Shown: positions 14,701 to 24,921, counted from the stretch's first letter. The stretch is DNA of 64,000 nt from Mactra quadrangularis (GCA_025267735.1 CM046294.1:47050070-47114069); one strand, 5' to 3'. The notes: generated from the letters alone by a model not told the origin. Program-made: numbers and translations.

Positions 14701-17700
14701 CTTTAGCTTTATGAAAATGTGATTAGAATTACAAGCAACTTAGTTACAAAATGATAGAATGATATCATTGATATGCAAAAATATAGTTCAGAAATAAAGA
14801 ATCTACATGTACATGTACAGGTCGTATTCTAGGTCATGCGTGTTATTGTACTTTAAACAATGAACTTGCCAACTAAATAGGTGAATAAGCTGATGCATGA
14901 ACAACATTTACATGATTTAAACATTCCACTTTGATATTAAACAATGATTTTAAATAGAGTATAAGCACATTATAAATTTTATATATGTAAGTGTTTATAA
15001 AATAAGTGTAAAATAACTAAACTATGAATTTGTTAAAATAAATCACTCCTAAATATAAGTGTGTAATGAAACCGGCAATGTTTATATACGCAATGTTTAC
15101 GTGGACGACCTGTACTTTAAGGTCTGACTATGAATCGGCATATTTCTAAGTCATTTATTTAACCATAAGTGAAAACAGGCATAGCATATATGGACTTTTT
15201 TAAAGAAAAAACTTTGAGGGTAATTTAGAAATCCATAAGAAAGTACTTTAACTTTGATTGTATTGCTAAGAACTATAAGTCACCTTTTACTAACTAATAC
15301 CTCAGATGCTAGAAGTCTTTGCTATTAGGATCTTATGTTGACCTGAACCGTACAGAATAGCACAGATAAGGGCCCAGCATATAATCATTACTATTAATAT
15401 TTACCCCATATTTAATGTTTTGCATATGCAATCTTAGAGTACTTGAATTTTTGATATCAAATATAAACTCTAACCATAAAAATACAGTCAAACCTGCATT
15501 AGCAACCCTCTGTATAATGCGACTATCTGTTGATTCCGACCTAATTTGGCGTCTTCCACAACGCAAAATTAGGTCGGAATCAACAGATAATATATTAAAC
15601 CCGTATATTACGATTCTCTGTCTAAGGCGACAAGCTAGCTATGACATCGAGGCTGAAAACGCATCCAACTCAGTACATTACCACCGTGTCTAGGGAGTGT
15701 AGGACAACAGGATAATTTCAGTTTTTCTCGAGTTGTCTTTCTTGCGGGAACCCAGATTATGTTTGTTGTGAAAAAATGGCTACGCCAAGAAAGAAAAACG
15801 GGTCAATTTGACTTCGGAACAAAAAGTAAAGGCAATTCAGCTGCTGGAGCAGGGTAGACCGGTGTATAGAGTGGTAGAAGACTTCAGTGTAGGTAAAACA
15901 CAAATACAGAACTTGAGAAAATGCTAAGTCGAGGTGTTACAGAATTTTGAAACTGTGCCAAATGTATCAAAACGACATAGACATTTCAATGGGAACGAAG
16001 ATGTCAACAATCTCACAAACCAATTGTTTAAAGACGCAGTTTCATGGCCAATTCCTGTTAGCGGTCCTCATCTACTATCCAAAGTACTCCATTTCCCTAC
16101 AGACTTGAGACTTGATAATTTCAAGGCATCAAATAGATGGCTTCAGAGTTTCATTAAAAGATACAATATTGTGTTTGGTTCTCAGAGTGGGGAGAGAGGT
16201 GATGGTGACGTCAATCTAGACTGTGTGAATGATTGGAAACAAAAACTTCCAGATACTTGTAAGGAATACTCACATTCAGACATTTTTAATATGGATGAAA
16301 CTGGTTTGTTTTCTTCGACAAAGTACAAGAAAAACATTTTATACTAAGGGGGAGGATTTTTCCAGCAGAAAACATTCAAAAGAAAGTATCACATTTGGTT
16401 TGTGTGCAAGCATGACTGGTGAAAAGTTAAAACCTATCGTCATTGGGAAATCAAAAATCCGAGGTGCTTTGGTAAGATGAACATGAAAAATTTATCTGAA
16501 CATTATTATTAATATGAGAAAGCTTGGATGACTTATCAAGATTTTATAGATTTTAAAGATTAACCATTGTGTTGGATACATTGTTCTTCTGCATAGCTTG
16601 TTAAATAAATAGTGTACACAAAACTTGAGTTGTATTTGTACCCTGCATATTGTGACCCTTTGTCTAATGAAACTTTTTTGGCTAACCCCGAGTGAAGGTC
16701 ACAATACACAGGTTTCACTGTATATGGTGTAATAAAAAAACAAGTGACTCTATGAGATTTAGATACGAATTCAATTGAACTTAAAACTAGTAAGGAGTAG
16801 GGTGAAGAGGTAGTAACCATGACAGACAATATCTAATTCTCTGGTATTAACTTTTATGAATGTTACATTAAAATCAAACTATTTGTCTTTGGTATTCCTT
16901 TAATAAATACTAAAAACACTAGGAAACTTTTTCAGAATAATACATGAACCACTCATCAGCACCTCTCTAAAACTATAATGGACCAGACCTGTTGCCTTTT
17001 TGATCAATAAATACAGTTCTAATAATTGGGTTACCTAAGCTTTAGACTTACAACATTCAACTTCACTTAAATTAGCCTGAAAAAGTAAGCACAGAGCCCC
17101 TGCAAATTATAATGAACCTAACAATTTGACATTTAGCATGAAGCAGGATCAGGACCCTATAAAACTTGAATGGACCAAACCTATTGACTTTCTGATGCAT
17201 GCATATAGTTAGATTAATTGGGTAAAAGAGGCTTAGAACTAAACAACTTCCTAACTATTAAAATAACCCTGCAAAAACTTGGGTCAGCTTCCCAATGAAA
17301 TTGTTATGGATCAAACCTTTTTTGTATAAAATAGTCTTTATAATTTTATAAAATTATGCTATAGGTCTAACAAAAATACAACAACATATATGATTTAATT
17401 GAGCCTATCCAGTACTTTGGGCATTATAATTGTTAAAATGTAAAAACTTCTCCCCAGCCTACCTGTTAAAGTAATGGTTTGACATGCATTATTTTATATT
17501 GTGAAAAACTGAGAACGTTCACTTTCCTTTTTTATTTTATTAAAATGACACAAAAAGTGTGTAGTTTTCAAAAATCACATTAAGAATTTGACCACTGTTC
17601 TGCTTTAATTTAAAAATAAACGTAATAACTCGGCAATTGGTGAAACCTTATAGACGTGAAAACCCTAAATTTAGTGATGAAATGTACAATCTTTACAACT

Positions 17701-20700
17701 GACGTGATATTTAGATAATTGGAACAAAATATTTGTATGCAACAACATTTCAGAAACATTTTGGTATAACTATCTTCGTCCTCGGACATTCAATACAGGG
17801 CTTTTTTAGCCTATCTCACGGGGCGGAATATGGGCCCCATTCCCAATGCCAAATAACTACCATTTTTCCCAATTTGAAGGAAAAAAATTCCAATCTTGTT
17901 AAATAATTCCCTGTGAACAGGATGCCTTTTGCCAACAAATGGAACCATGTGAGTTCATGTAAAAATAATAAATAATATAGTATTTGCATTGAAAGCCTCA
18001 CTGAATTGTAAGAACAAACATTTACTCTTTAAGAGCACTGCAACACTTTCAGAGACGCCAAAGCAAGGCATATAAAGGTTTAATGCAGAAAACTTAATGA
18101 TGAAATTTTCCAATAGGCGTTGATTTTCTATATTCTATTCCCAAATCAGACTATTTACAGCGTTAAAAATTCCCAATTTGGGCAGGGGCTTTTTTCCCAA
18201 ATCCCCCTGAAAAAGCCCTGCAATATCTCAAATATGTGGGTTTAATGTACTTGCATGCTTGTTTTCAGCGCGAACTATTGTGACGTCGTGAAAAAAACGA
18301 CAATGTGGCTAAGGTTACCAGAAAAACAAACAAGAAGCATGAAGGTATCTGCCTGCCAACTTTTATCATAATTGGTGATCAAAATAGTCTTTTCGTTTTT
18401 CCCTCTGAGTAAGGTACCGACCCACCTTAAATAGCCAATTCAGATACGATACTTGGACACTTTAACAAAATTTATTTTTAGAACGAAGATCGATAAATCT
18501 TCTTTGAGAAATGAAGTTGACTGTTCATAATTCTGATCATTAAATATTTCGGATAAAGCATCAAATATTTTTATCAGCATAGTTCAAAATACGAGTAGCC
18601 CGTCAGACTACGTGCTCAAAATTTTAGGTAGTCCCCCAAACAATTAAATAGCCTCGGACTATCGGACTAGCGTAAAGATCGAGGCCTGCCTTACAGTCAA
18701 GAAGAACGTGTTTTACATTGAAATGCTCGTCACCTGGTGTACACTTAGGCGCTTCCTCTTTTTTTAGAAGGTATGAATGAGTTAATCTGGTATGACCAAT
18801 TCTACATTGCATAATCACTACTTGGTCTCGGCAATTAATATTATTGACGAAGATGAATCAAGGCTTGGCTTTATGTCATGTAATTTATTGAAAATAGCAT
18901 AGTTCCACATCGTTTGCCATTTTGACTTAACCAATGAATTTATAGAACATTTGAAGTCACTGCTTGGTAATTTGACTACTGGTTCTTGGAAAGGAGACCG
19001 GTCACATCACTTCTGAGTATAATTTAGAATTATTTCATCAAGTTGGATACCTTATATCTTTTCATAAACAAAATTTTTGCTTTTGGCTGGAACTTTTGTA
19101 TTTGTTTTTTAAGACAATTGAATCATTTTCTAATAAAAATTTATGATAATTTGGAGTTTTTAATGTGACTGGCACCAGTGAATCTTACATTTCATTACTC
19201 ACCATTAGTGGTTGTCATATTGCCTCCGACGACCTATACTTTAGTTCAGACAATTAGTTCCTGCTATTAAACGTATGGTTCAGGCAAGTTCAAGTATAAT
19301 TAGCAGCCCATTTTAGCAACCTAATTTTAAAATCAATGTTAAAACCAGCAACTTACAGAAATTGTCAATAATGAATAACATGTTCAGAAAAGATATATCC
19401 ATATAGTATAAAATTGATATTCTTGAATTCAGAAACACAAAAATGATGGGCAAAAATATCTATGACACTTATATTTAGGTAATACCAAGACGGCACACTG
19501 GATACCCAAAAAGAAAGAAATAACAGTTACTAGAAGGAGTGCAAAAAGCAGTTCTGGCAGTTCCCGAGTCCCACCCTAAGACCCATTTACAACCCAGAAA
19601 CCCCAAATCAGAAACAATTATGCTTGATGATAAACACAAAATGTAAATACATGATACACAATACACAAACTAAAGTGACATGTTGAAAAGTATGATATAC
19701 AAGACTGTCTTTAGTTACTACATTCCAAATTCCAAGTTGATGGAGAGCAAATGTTATTTGATTTTAACTATAAAGCATTAATTTAATTTACATATATAAC
19801 AAAATTGTTAACCTTTTAAATAAATGCCGAGTGCCTATTTTTAAAGCCATAGTTATTGAATATTGCTCCGGAAATTAGAGAAAGATCTGAACACAGTTGA
19901 TAATTTAAAACTCACAATATTTTTCTGTATTGTTTAAAAAAAAAGCCAAAAATAAACATTTAACTTGAATTAAATCTTCAAAAATTTAACAAATATAATG
20001 AATTCTCTTTAATAGTTAAAAAAACTTCAGAAACAATGTACAATCCATGTATATAGGATGACAATAAGCTGTTTACAATAAATTACAACTTTAGATTAAC
20101 TGAATGCAACAATTGTCTTATTTTTCAGAGTTTTTTCCAGTAAGTCTAACACTAATCATCACATATTTATGTTACTTGAAGATCAAAAGGCTAAATCATT
20201 AAATTTGATTAAGTCTTACAAAAATGTATAATGAAGGATTTAAAACATTATTGCATTCAGTTGACAAAAACAAAATTAATATTCAACAAAAATCCAGATT
20301 TGATCTCTTATCTCCAATCTATGTTGTTTCATTTATAACCAGCTTTGTCAAATATATTCCAAGTATCATGTAGAGAAACTGTAGTATGATATTCTCCAAA
20401 CATACACATTATGGCATTTGCTGAAGCTGGTTTCTCTGGACTTGAGTGATTAATATAGTTTAATATATATTTTCTGGATTCTGAATCTCATGTCTTCATT
20501 TCCATATTTACAAGTACAAATGATAGTAAAGAAAAAAGATTTCTTACCCTCGATGATCTCAGAGGCTGTGGAGGACTCCTTCACATCCGAAGATATGCCT
20601 GGAATTAAGAACAGAAAACAATTATAAACTTTTGGTAAACAAAATGTGTTGAAACATTTTCACTAAAGATTTCAAATTATTACAGTTTAAATGTTTAAAG

Positions 20701-22627
20701 TTCTCAATTCTTAAATCAAATTAAATCTACTCAGAGTATATCTGGAAAACTCTTATTAATAAATCATCAAGTTGGATGATGGTTCGAATCCCAACTTCAA
20801 GGTTTCCATGTTCAAGAAACTTCAAATCCGCTGAAGAACCAATGTTGGAAATGTGGAGTATTAAGGAAGCAATCACTTAAAGAGTTTTTCACAAAAGATT
20901 CCACGACATATCATCTGTCTGCTCAAGTTACTAAATCAAAATCTTGCAGTACATTAAAGTAAATGAATAAAGAGTCTTTAATCAGTAAGTGAACAAGTTG
21001 ATGTCAACAATGATTGAATTTAATGTATTAAAATAAATATTCAAAATAAAATCATCACAGCATCAACCAAAGTTGACATTATATGGATGAAATATTTTTC
21101 CTTTGCTCCAACAAAATCCTGATAGTATACACAAAGCTGTACTTGTAAACATAGCTGTAAACTTTCCATTAATATACATGTAAACATATAACATATACAA
21201 CAAGATACAATCAAGATAGACAGTTTTCAGAAAGTACATTTAGCAAATTATTAAGGTTCATGTAAAGTCTTTGTTTGCATTAAAAATAGTAAAATGAAAA
21301 ATGCTCTAACTCTTTTATACTTCCACCAAGAGCGGTGTTTTATACATCAAAATGTTCCTTATGAAACATACAATGTGATGCTCATAATTAATTTAGATGA
21401 AAATGTTAACCAAAAGATGCATTTGCAAAATTGATGCTGTAAAACTGAAAATACTAAAAGACATTAAGATTTTTTTACAAACTTATTTAACATTAAATCA
21501 TTTATAGAACATTATAATTCATATTCCAATAAAGGTACTCCAATATTTATAACCTAAAAAAATGTTACAACAAAACTAAGGTAAATGAAAAACATTTTGA
21601 CAGATACAAGTGTAATGGGTTTTCACGACCCTGTTTCTACTTTCACTTTAGTTTTTCAATTGCCTTAGTTTTGTTTTAATATTTATTGAGGTTATAAATA
21701 TTGCAGTACCTTCATTGGAATGTGTACTATAAGGTTCTGTAAAGGAATTAATGTTAAATTTTGTTGTAAGAAAATTTTAATGTTATTTAGTATTTTTATT
21801 TATGCAGCATCAATTTTGCAAATACATCTTTTGCTAAATATTTCATCGAAATTGATGATTGGCATCACTTTGTATGTTTCATAAGAAACATTTTGATGTA
21901 TAAAACAATACTGTTGGTGGAAATATGACAGAATTACAGCTATTTCTGTTTTACTATTTTTTAGCAATCCAAGACTTTACATGAACCTTAAAGTAGTTCA
22001 TTCATGATATGTACCCAAGTAGAAGTCTCGGTCAGACCAAGGCCTCTCAGACTATGACTTGACAGTTTCTCACAATTATCAAATAATTATCTAAATGGTG
22101 GTCAATAATTATTAATTTAAAATATCAATAAGTATCAGAGCCTGGCATACAGTATCATGATTCCATGTCCATGAACATACAAGTAGATGACAACTAAACA
22201 GAAACTTATACAGATTTTGCTATCCTAAGTAGGCAATTGTTTTTAATCCAAGATAATTTCATAATCTAGCATAGTACATGTTTAAGACATTCAGCAGGTT
22301 CACTTAGAGCCTGGCATACAGGTTCATGACATGGTATGGCATTGGTGTAATTATGTTGAAATTGAATTCATTTTCCTGGTGGCTAGTTTCCGGAATGAAG
22401 ATATGTAAATTGTTCATTATAAAAATAAATAATGAATACTTATCATAGTAACATAAGATCAAGAAGTAATCCAAGAATCATGTCAACAAAAAAGACCGCC
22501 ATTTTTAATGGCCGCCATTAAAATTCAACATTGCACAAGAAAATGAAAAATACTTACAGAAGTTCCCCCAGCCCCACGAGATCATCTCCCTCACACCACT
22601 CGCACAACACAACACCAAAGCAGCCAT
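4983..22627 (-). CDS. Three-exon host gene for a 305-residue VEGCVGESL-repeat protein, function unknown
   Basis: The coding sequence joins 22,627-22,558, 20,598-20,548 and 5,779-4,983 on the minus strand (70+51+797 = 918 nt, 305 codons plus TGA). Exon 1 ends in phase 1 before gtaagta. Exon 2 has a ttccag acceptor and a gtaagaa donor. Exon 3 follows tattacag. Both junctions keep one open frame (TTC T/GC ATA and GAG G/AC GTG), which three unrelated ORFs would not do by chance. The start ATG has G at -3 and +4, and an in-frame TAG lies four codons upstream. The protein starts MAALVLCCASGVREMISWGW. It continues into an acidic Val/Asp-rich stretch, seven VEGCVGESL units, a 31-residue unit present twice (WTDxLVPVREVVFVSAPAVP), a Cys/Asp-rich stretch and a compositionally normal tail (TDPFQVWWALQLTHVRCPDA). 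The N-terminus is hydrophobic but lacks the basic residues of a standard signal peptide. I recognise no domain and assign no function. The gene model is inferred without transcript data. Confidence 0.78.
5461..5649 (-). repeat. In-frame 27-bp coding minisatellite (seven VEGCVGESL units)
   Basis: Seven uninterrupted 27-bp units are nearly identical at DNA level; the visible change is one base in the unit at 5,461-5,487 (ccgacacat for ccaacacat). Such uniformity means recent expansion or gene-conversion homogenisation. Each unit adds one Cys and two acidic residues. Copy number is likely to vary between alleles. Confidence 0.9.
5780..9740. other. 3' part of the large intron 2, AT-rich
   Basis: This is mostly non-coding intronic DNA rich in short poly-A and TAA/TTAA strings. 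Apart from the tandem array at 6,830-7,640 I see no gene, RNA or recognisable transposon. The open frame at 9,377-9,658 is a T-rich chance ORF. Confidence 0.6.
6830..7640. repeat. Degenerate AT-rich tandem repeat, unit about 110-125 bp
   Basis: The core atgatcatcactatcaataa followed by ttgcaaaaggataacctatc recurs about seven times (near 6,834, 6,957, 7,121, 7,237, 7,357, 7,470 and 7,580). Each copy is separated by a taattaaatttaattttaaa spacer. The unit near 6,990-7,030 carries an extra partial copy. Central units (7,120-7,370) are most alike. Confidence 0.85.
9742..9818 (-). ncRNA. tRNA-like sequence (degenerate tRNA or SINE head)
   Basis: On the minus strand, tggctgagtggt fits a Pol III A box and gggttcgaatc fits a B box, at tRNA spacing. 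The anticodon arm does not fold cleanly and no acceptor stem is obvious. I call it tRNA-derived rather than a working tRNA. Confidence 0.5.
9820..11807. other. Intronic DNA without recognisable genes
   Basis: Contains a roughly 75-bp tandem duplication near 10,360-10,500 (acagagcttattaaccttcaag occurs twice) and GGATCC-type MITE debris (ggtggatccagac near 11,609; tctagatccgcccc near 11,763). The short ORFs (10,789-11,055 plus; 11,163-11,366 minus; 11,454-11,651 minus) show no domain I can name. Confidence 0.5.
11812..12545. mobile_element. Foldback DNA transposon (copy 1), TTAA-flanked
   Basis: The ends GGTTCATGTAAAGTC and its complement are bounded by TTAA on both sides (11,808-11,811 and 12,546-12,549). 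The two halves are diverged inverted repeats over almost their whole length (about 345-bp arms around a short centre). TTAA target duplication is typical of piggyBac and Kolobok superfamilies. There is no transposase, so it is non-autonomous. It lies in intron 2. Confidence 0.75.
12550..13122. other. Intronic stretch with a weak inverted repeat
   Basis: ggcaaagcacgatcatggc at about 12,612 is matched by an inverted relative near 12,830-12,850 (ggccattatcatgctttgcc), suggesting an old MITE of about 240 bp. No gene is seen. Confidence 0.4.
13123..15114. mobile_element. 2-kb element with ~300-bp terminal inverted repeats
   Basis: The ends TACAGGTCGTCCACGTAAAC and its complement start an inverted repeat. 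It runs inward through recognisable landmarks (cttattcacct, gcgtgttattgtactttaaa) to about 13,430 on the left and 14,820 on the right. The terminal TA may be the target duplication. The interior has no transposase; it holds a nested hairpin at 13,883-13,975. I cannot name the superfamily. Confidence 0.65.
13883..13975. repeat. Near-perfect hairpin nested in the long-TIR element
   Basis: The arms (ggatagagtactcgtagcag ... ctgctactcatgctctatcc) pair around the loop-side sequence aactcgcttcgctcgtt, with only a few mismatches. It could be a small palindromic MITE or a folded RNA if transcribed. Confidence 0.75.
15115..15484. other. Short intronic gap between two transposons
   Basis: AT-rich sequence with no gene, RNA or repeat that I can recognise. 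Confidence 0.5.
15525..15590. repeat. 26-bp-arm hairpin inside the 5' end of the Tigger relic
   Basis: tctgttgattccgacctaat is repeated in inverted orientation 20 bases later around a tcttccacaac-type loop. It may be a sub-terminal duplication in the element. Confidence 0.75.
15776..16480 (+). pseudogene. Tigger-like transposase pseudogene
   Basis: Three segments in shifted frames are readable. The first is a CENP-B/Psq-type HTH (SEQKVKAIQLLEQG...GKTQIQN), broken by a frameshift near 15,805 and by TAA at about 15,922. The second is a Tc5-type HTH with the W-x2-F-I-x-R signature (NRWLQSFIKR), leading into the first catalytic Asp motif (FNMDETGLF). The third follows a frameshift near 16,335 and carries the typical post-DET block (SITFGLCASMTGEKLKP). 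The remaining catalytic Asp region is deleted. The family assignment rests on these motifs and the TIRs. Confidence 0.85.
16765..17480. repeat. Dispersed repeat related to 29,637-29,990
   Basis: Shared landmarks in the same order are attcaattgaac/tttaaaac, agtaagragtagggt, atttgtctttggtatt, ataatggaccag and a block ending tctccccagcctacctg. The copy here is about twice as long, so the other has internal deletions. No coding content and no family name. Confidence 0.65.
17796..18220. mobile_element. hAT-like MITE with CAGGGCTTTTT ends
   Basis: CAGGGCTTTTTTAGC at 17,796 pairs with GAAAAAGCCCTG ending at 18,220. CAATA flanks both ends, which could be part of a target duplication. The interior has no ORF homology. 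Confidence 0.6.
18221..18669. other. Intronic stretch without recognised features
   Basis: No gene, RNA or clear repeat seen. Confidence 0.45.
18670..19000 (-). pseudogene. LINE 3' fragment: RNase H tail and zinc-knuckle region
   Basis: On the minus strand the block SLVKSKWQTMWNYAIFNKLH is followed by a stretch reading RIGHTRLTHSYLLKKEEAP then CxPGDEHFNVKHVLLDC. RIGHTRLTHSYLL with the following C...C...H...C is the classic C-terminus of jockey/I-type retrotransposon polyproteins. The two blocks are in different frames. Nothing upstream remains, so this is a short decayed fragment. Confidence 0.75.
19001..20547. other. Intron 2 sequence next to exon 2
   Basis: AT-rich, with no transposon or RNA that I can recognise. 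The minus ORF at 19,475-19,666 is probably chance. Confidence 0.5.
20548..20598 (-). CDS. Exon 2 (51 nt) of the VEGCVGESL-repeat gene
   Basis: This is a 51-nt cassette between a cag acceptor (20,600-20,599 is AG) and a gtaagaa donor starting at 20,547. It encodes C/ISSDVKESSTASEIIE/D, a Ser/Thr/Glu-rich linker. The length is divisible by three and both flanking introns are phase 1. Including or skipping the exon therefore leaves the frame intact. Two inverted copies of a foldback transposon lie in the introns on either side (11,812-12,545 and 21,255-21,987). Confidence 0.75.
20601..21254. other. Intron 1, part downstream of the foldback element
   Basis: No gene or clear repeat seen. Confidence 0.5.
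21255..21987. mobile_element. Foldback DNA transposon (copy 2), TTAA-flanked, inverted relative to copy 1
   Basis: It has the same termini and TTAA flanks (21,251-21,254 and 21,988-21,991) as the element at 11,812. Its reverse complement follows copy 1 closely, so the two are in opposite orientation. It sits in intron 1, on the other side of exon 2 from copy 1. Confidence 0.75.
21992..22550. other. 5' part of intron 1
   Basis: Two short phrases recur (agagcctggcatacag with tcatga near 22,137 and 22,305). Otherwise nothing is seen. Confidence 0.45.
22558..22627 (-). CDS. Exon 1 coding part of the VEGCVGESL-repeat gene
   Basis: This encodes 23 residues (MAALVLCC...GWGNF) plus one base. The splice donor is a strong gtaagta at 22,557-22,551. 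The 5' UTR from the predicted start site at 22,729 is about 100 nt and contains no upstream ATG. The in-frame TAG at -12 fixes the start codon. The segment is rich in hydrophobic residues, Cys and Trp. It could be a weak secretion signal or membrane-proximal segment, but nothing proves that. Confidence 0.75.
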
Positions 22628-22727
22628 ACCAGTAATCTACGTAACGCTAGGTAGTCTCTCGTCAGCAGATCAGAAGAATCAAGTCTTTCAAGTAATCTGT
22701 AATCAGATAAAGCAAAAGAGATTAATT

Positions 22728-22781
22728 CTGAAGACATTTTCGCGCGCAATCCCTTATATACCCCATTTGATTATGACGTCA
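22728..22781 (-). promoter_or_regulatory. Core promoter: CRE palindrome, TATA box, TCAG initiator
   Basis: Read on the minus strand, TGACGTCA occupies 22,781-22,774 (a perfect cAMP-response-element palindrome). TATATAAG occupies 22,760-22,753. TCAG occupies 22,731-22,728, with its A at 22,729. The A lies 31 nt from the first T of the TATA box, which is canonical TATA-to-start spacing. The CRE sits about 45-52 nt upstream of the start site. This fits a CREB/ATF-responsive TATA promoter driving the gene whose ATG is at 22,627. The motifs are seen directly; activity is inferred. Confidence 0.65.
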
Positions 22782-23021
22782 CCCGTTAGTTTCCGTCGGC
22801 CAACCAAATACAAGAATCGTTGCCGGTCAGAATTATTTTCATATAAGGGGTTCTTTTTGTATTAAATTATATTCCAATGTACAAGCCTTACAATGTCTAA
22901 CTCTTAATCGAAACTAATTTGATGAATTAGTTTGACATAAAAGTTAAAAAAATAAGATTCACAATTGTAAATATACGTTTTGACTTTAATTATGTAAAAA
23001 TATTACATAACATCTAAACGC

Positions 23022-23104
23022 CTCAATGGCGCAGTGGTCAAGACTGAAGGCACATTTTTATTCGAAAGAGCACGGAGCTAGTTCGATCCCCACTAACGCC
23101 GGTT
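23022..23104 (+). ncRNA. tRNA-like sequence, probably SINE head or pseudo-tRNA
   Basis: tggcgcagtggtcaag fits an A box and gttcgatcccc a B box, with extra bases between them. The T-arm stem does not pair well, so a functional tRNA is unlikely. Confidence 0.45.
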
Positions 23105-23652
23105 TTTTTTTAATTTTAAATTTCGAAACAATTCGCCGGAGAACTACTGAAAGACGAAAAACAACTGTTGAAAGTCAATTTAAATAACTCACCAAAATTA
23201 ATAACGTTGATTATTTAATTTAATATATATCCGAGCGTTAGTTAAGTCCGTCTCCGAGCAAGGAAAAACTGTAACTGCGATGAAACTCTTTTTTCTATGA
23301 CACACTAAACTCACATATTGACATCATGCCAAGCGGAAAACTACACATTAAGCACCGCCCACATCAGCAAAAATCGAAAACCATGCCTTAGTTATTTGCC
23401 AATCAAAACTCATTGAATACCTTGTTAATTTCATATGACACGTGTCAACTACCATGTATTGTACATTCTCGTAGTTCTGTTCCCACTTTTCGTATTGCCT
23501 TTGAGAAACTGAATGAAAACTAAAACAAAATTAAAATTGCTTTTTGTATATTGTAAACGCTTAAATTTATAGGTCCACGGCTTCGTCAAAAAGCCATTAA
23601 TTGCTGATTCAACCAAAAGCGACGGGCATGGTCACGATCCATCTTAGCAACG

Positions 23653-24156
23653 CATAGGCGATCCAGGATTTCCAGTTACGGGGGCGGAACATTCCAGTTA
23701 CGGGGGGGGGGGGTGGGCGCGGAAAATTAGCAAGCAGACTGGGGTCTAGGGGTCGTATTCAAGGGCACACTATGGGTCGGTAGACAAAGCCTAAGGAATG
23801 CTGCGAGCTCTAAAGCTCAGTTCTATGGGATTCAGGCACATTTACAGAGCCTAAACTTTCCTTTCCCAGGGTATACGATAAAACATCTGCATACATGTAT
23901 ATATCATATAATGTTCACAGCCATTGGATTATGTTTAAATCTTACGAATACTTAAAAGAATTGTCTTTGATTAGTGCACGTTATGTCATTGTATTAGTGT
24001 AGTTCCAGTCTTTTTATTAATAATTTTAAAAAAATTTTTAACATTTATATGTTTTCCTATAAATATCATGTTTTTTGATAGAAGAAAAAAACCTATGCTT
24101 GGGCATTTTTAGGGGGGGTGCGTATGCCGGCCCCCCCCCCTGGATCCGCCTATGCA
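23653..24156. mobile_element. GGATCC-end MITE, long variant
   Basis: The ends GCATAGGCGATCCAGG and CTGGATCCGCCTATGC are complementary. G-runs lie just inside both ends. It is related in termini to the shorter family at 24,338, 40,030 and 56,238. There is no coding content. Confidence 0.65.
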
Positions 24157-24337
24157 ACGTTTTTCTATAAATATATAAAATAGCCTATTTATGGTGGTCT
24201 ATGGCTGTGTCCATCGCCAGTGGACACTACACTTTCTGTACACCATTGTAGCCCACCAAAATTGAAACAAACATAGCATCCACGATTATTCTGATTTGGA
24301 AGAGATTTTCGTCTTCGTCTGTTTTATTTATTATATT

Positions 24338-24626
24338 GGCGGTTCCAGGATTTCTTTCTATAGGGGGGGGGGGGTTCCGAACTTTTTCCACGGGGTCCAA
24401 ACTTTCGAACCACTATCACATCATACACTTTCTGTAGAATAATGTAACATATTAATAACTCAAACCACATAACCATTAAATCTAAGTCAAACACCGAGGA
24501 AAATTGCTTCATGCTACTTAAAAATGACCTTAAGTCAAGAAATACACTTATAGACTCGGGTACATTTTGGAAAAACTAGGGGAAGGGGTCCGGACCCCCT
24601 GACCCCCCCCCCCCGCTAGATCCGCC
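24338..24626. mobile_element. GGATCC-end MITE, copy A
   Basis: The left end ggcggttccaggat and right end gctagatccgcc are degenerate inverted repeats. Inner G-runs are followed by the family core (aacatattaataactcaaac, cataaccattaaatctaag, attgcttcatgctacttaaa) shared with 40,030 and 56,238. Confidence 0.7.
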
Positions 24627-24921
24627 GATGTATTATATTTTGATCGCACATAAAATCAAACTTTTGGTCCAAGACTTTGCCAATAGATTGGATTCTAATC
24701 TTGTCCAAACATAGATTTCCGCAAGACAAATCATTTTTATAAGTAAATCATATTAATGGAATAACAATTGCGCAGTTTTTTGTTCCTTTCTTTCAAGAAA
24801 AAAAAACCGTAACAAACCCAAAATGACCCTCATTATATAAAATATTACCTCCTGAAGCATTACGTTGTAGCCCAAGCTGTAAGATTGGGTGTTGGAAGTA
24901 TGGTCGTAGCTGGTTACATTA

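Larger units (their letters stand above)
15485..16720 (+). mobile_element. Tigger/pogo-family DNA transposon relic
   Basis: The terminal inverted repeats CAGTCAAACCTG (left) and CAGGTTTCACTG (right) are flanked by TA on both sides (15,483-15,484 and 16,721-16,722), the TA target duplication of Tc1/mariner/pogo elements. The 1,236-bp element holds a broken transposase and has lost much of its DDE catalytic domain. Confidence 0.88.
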
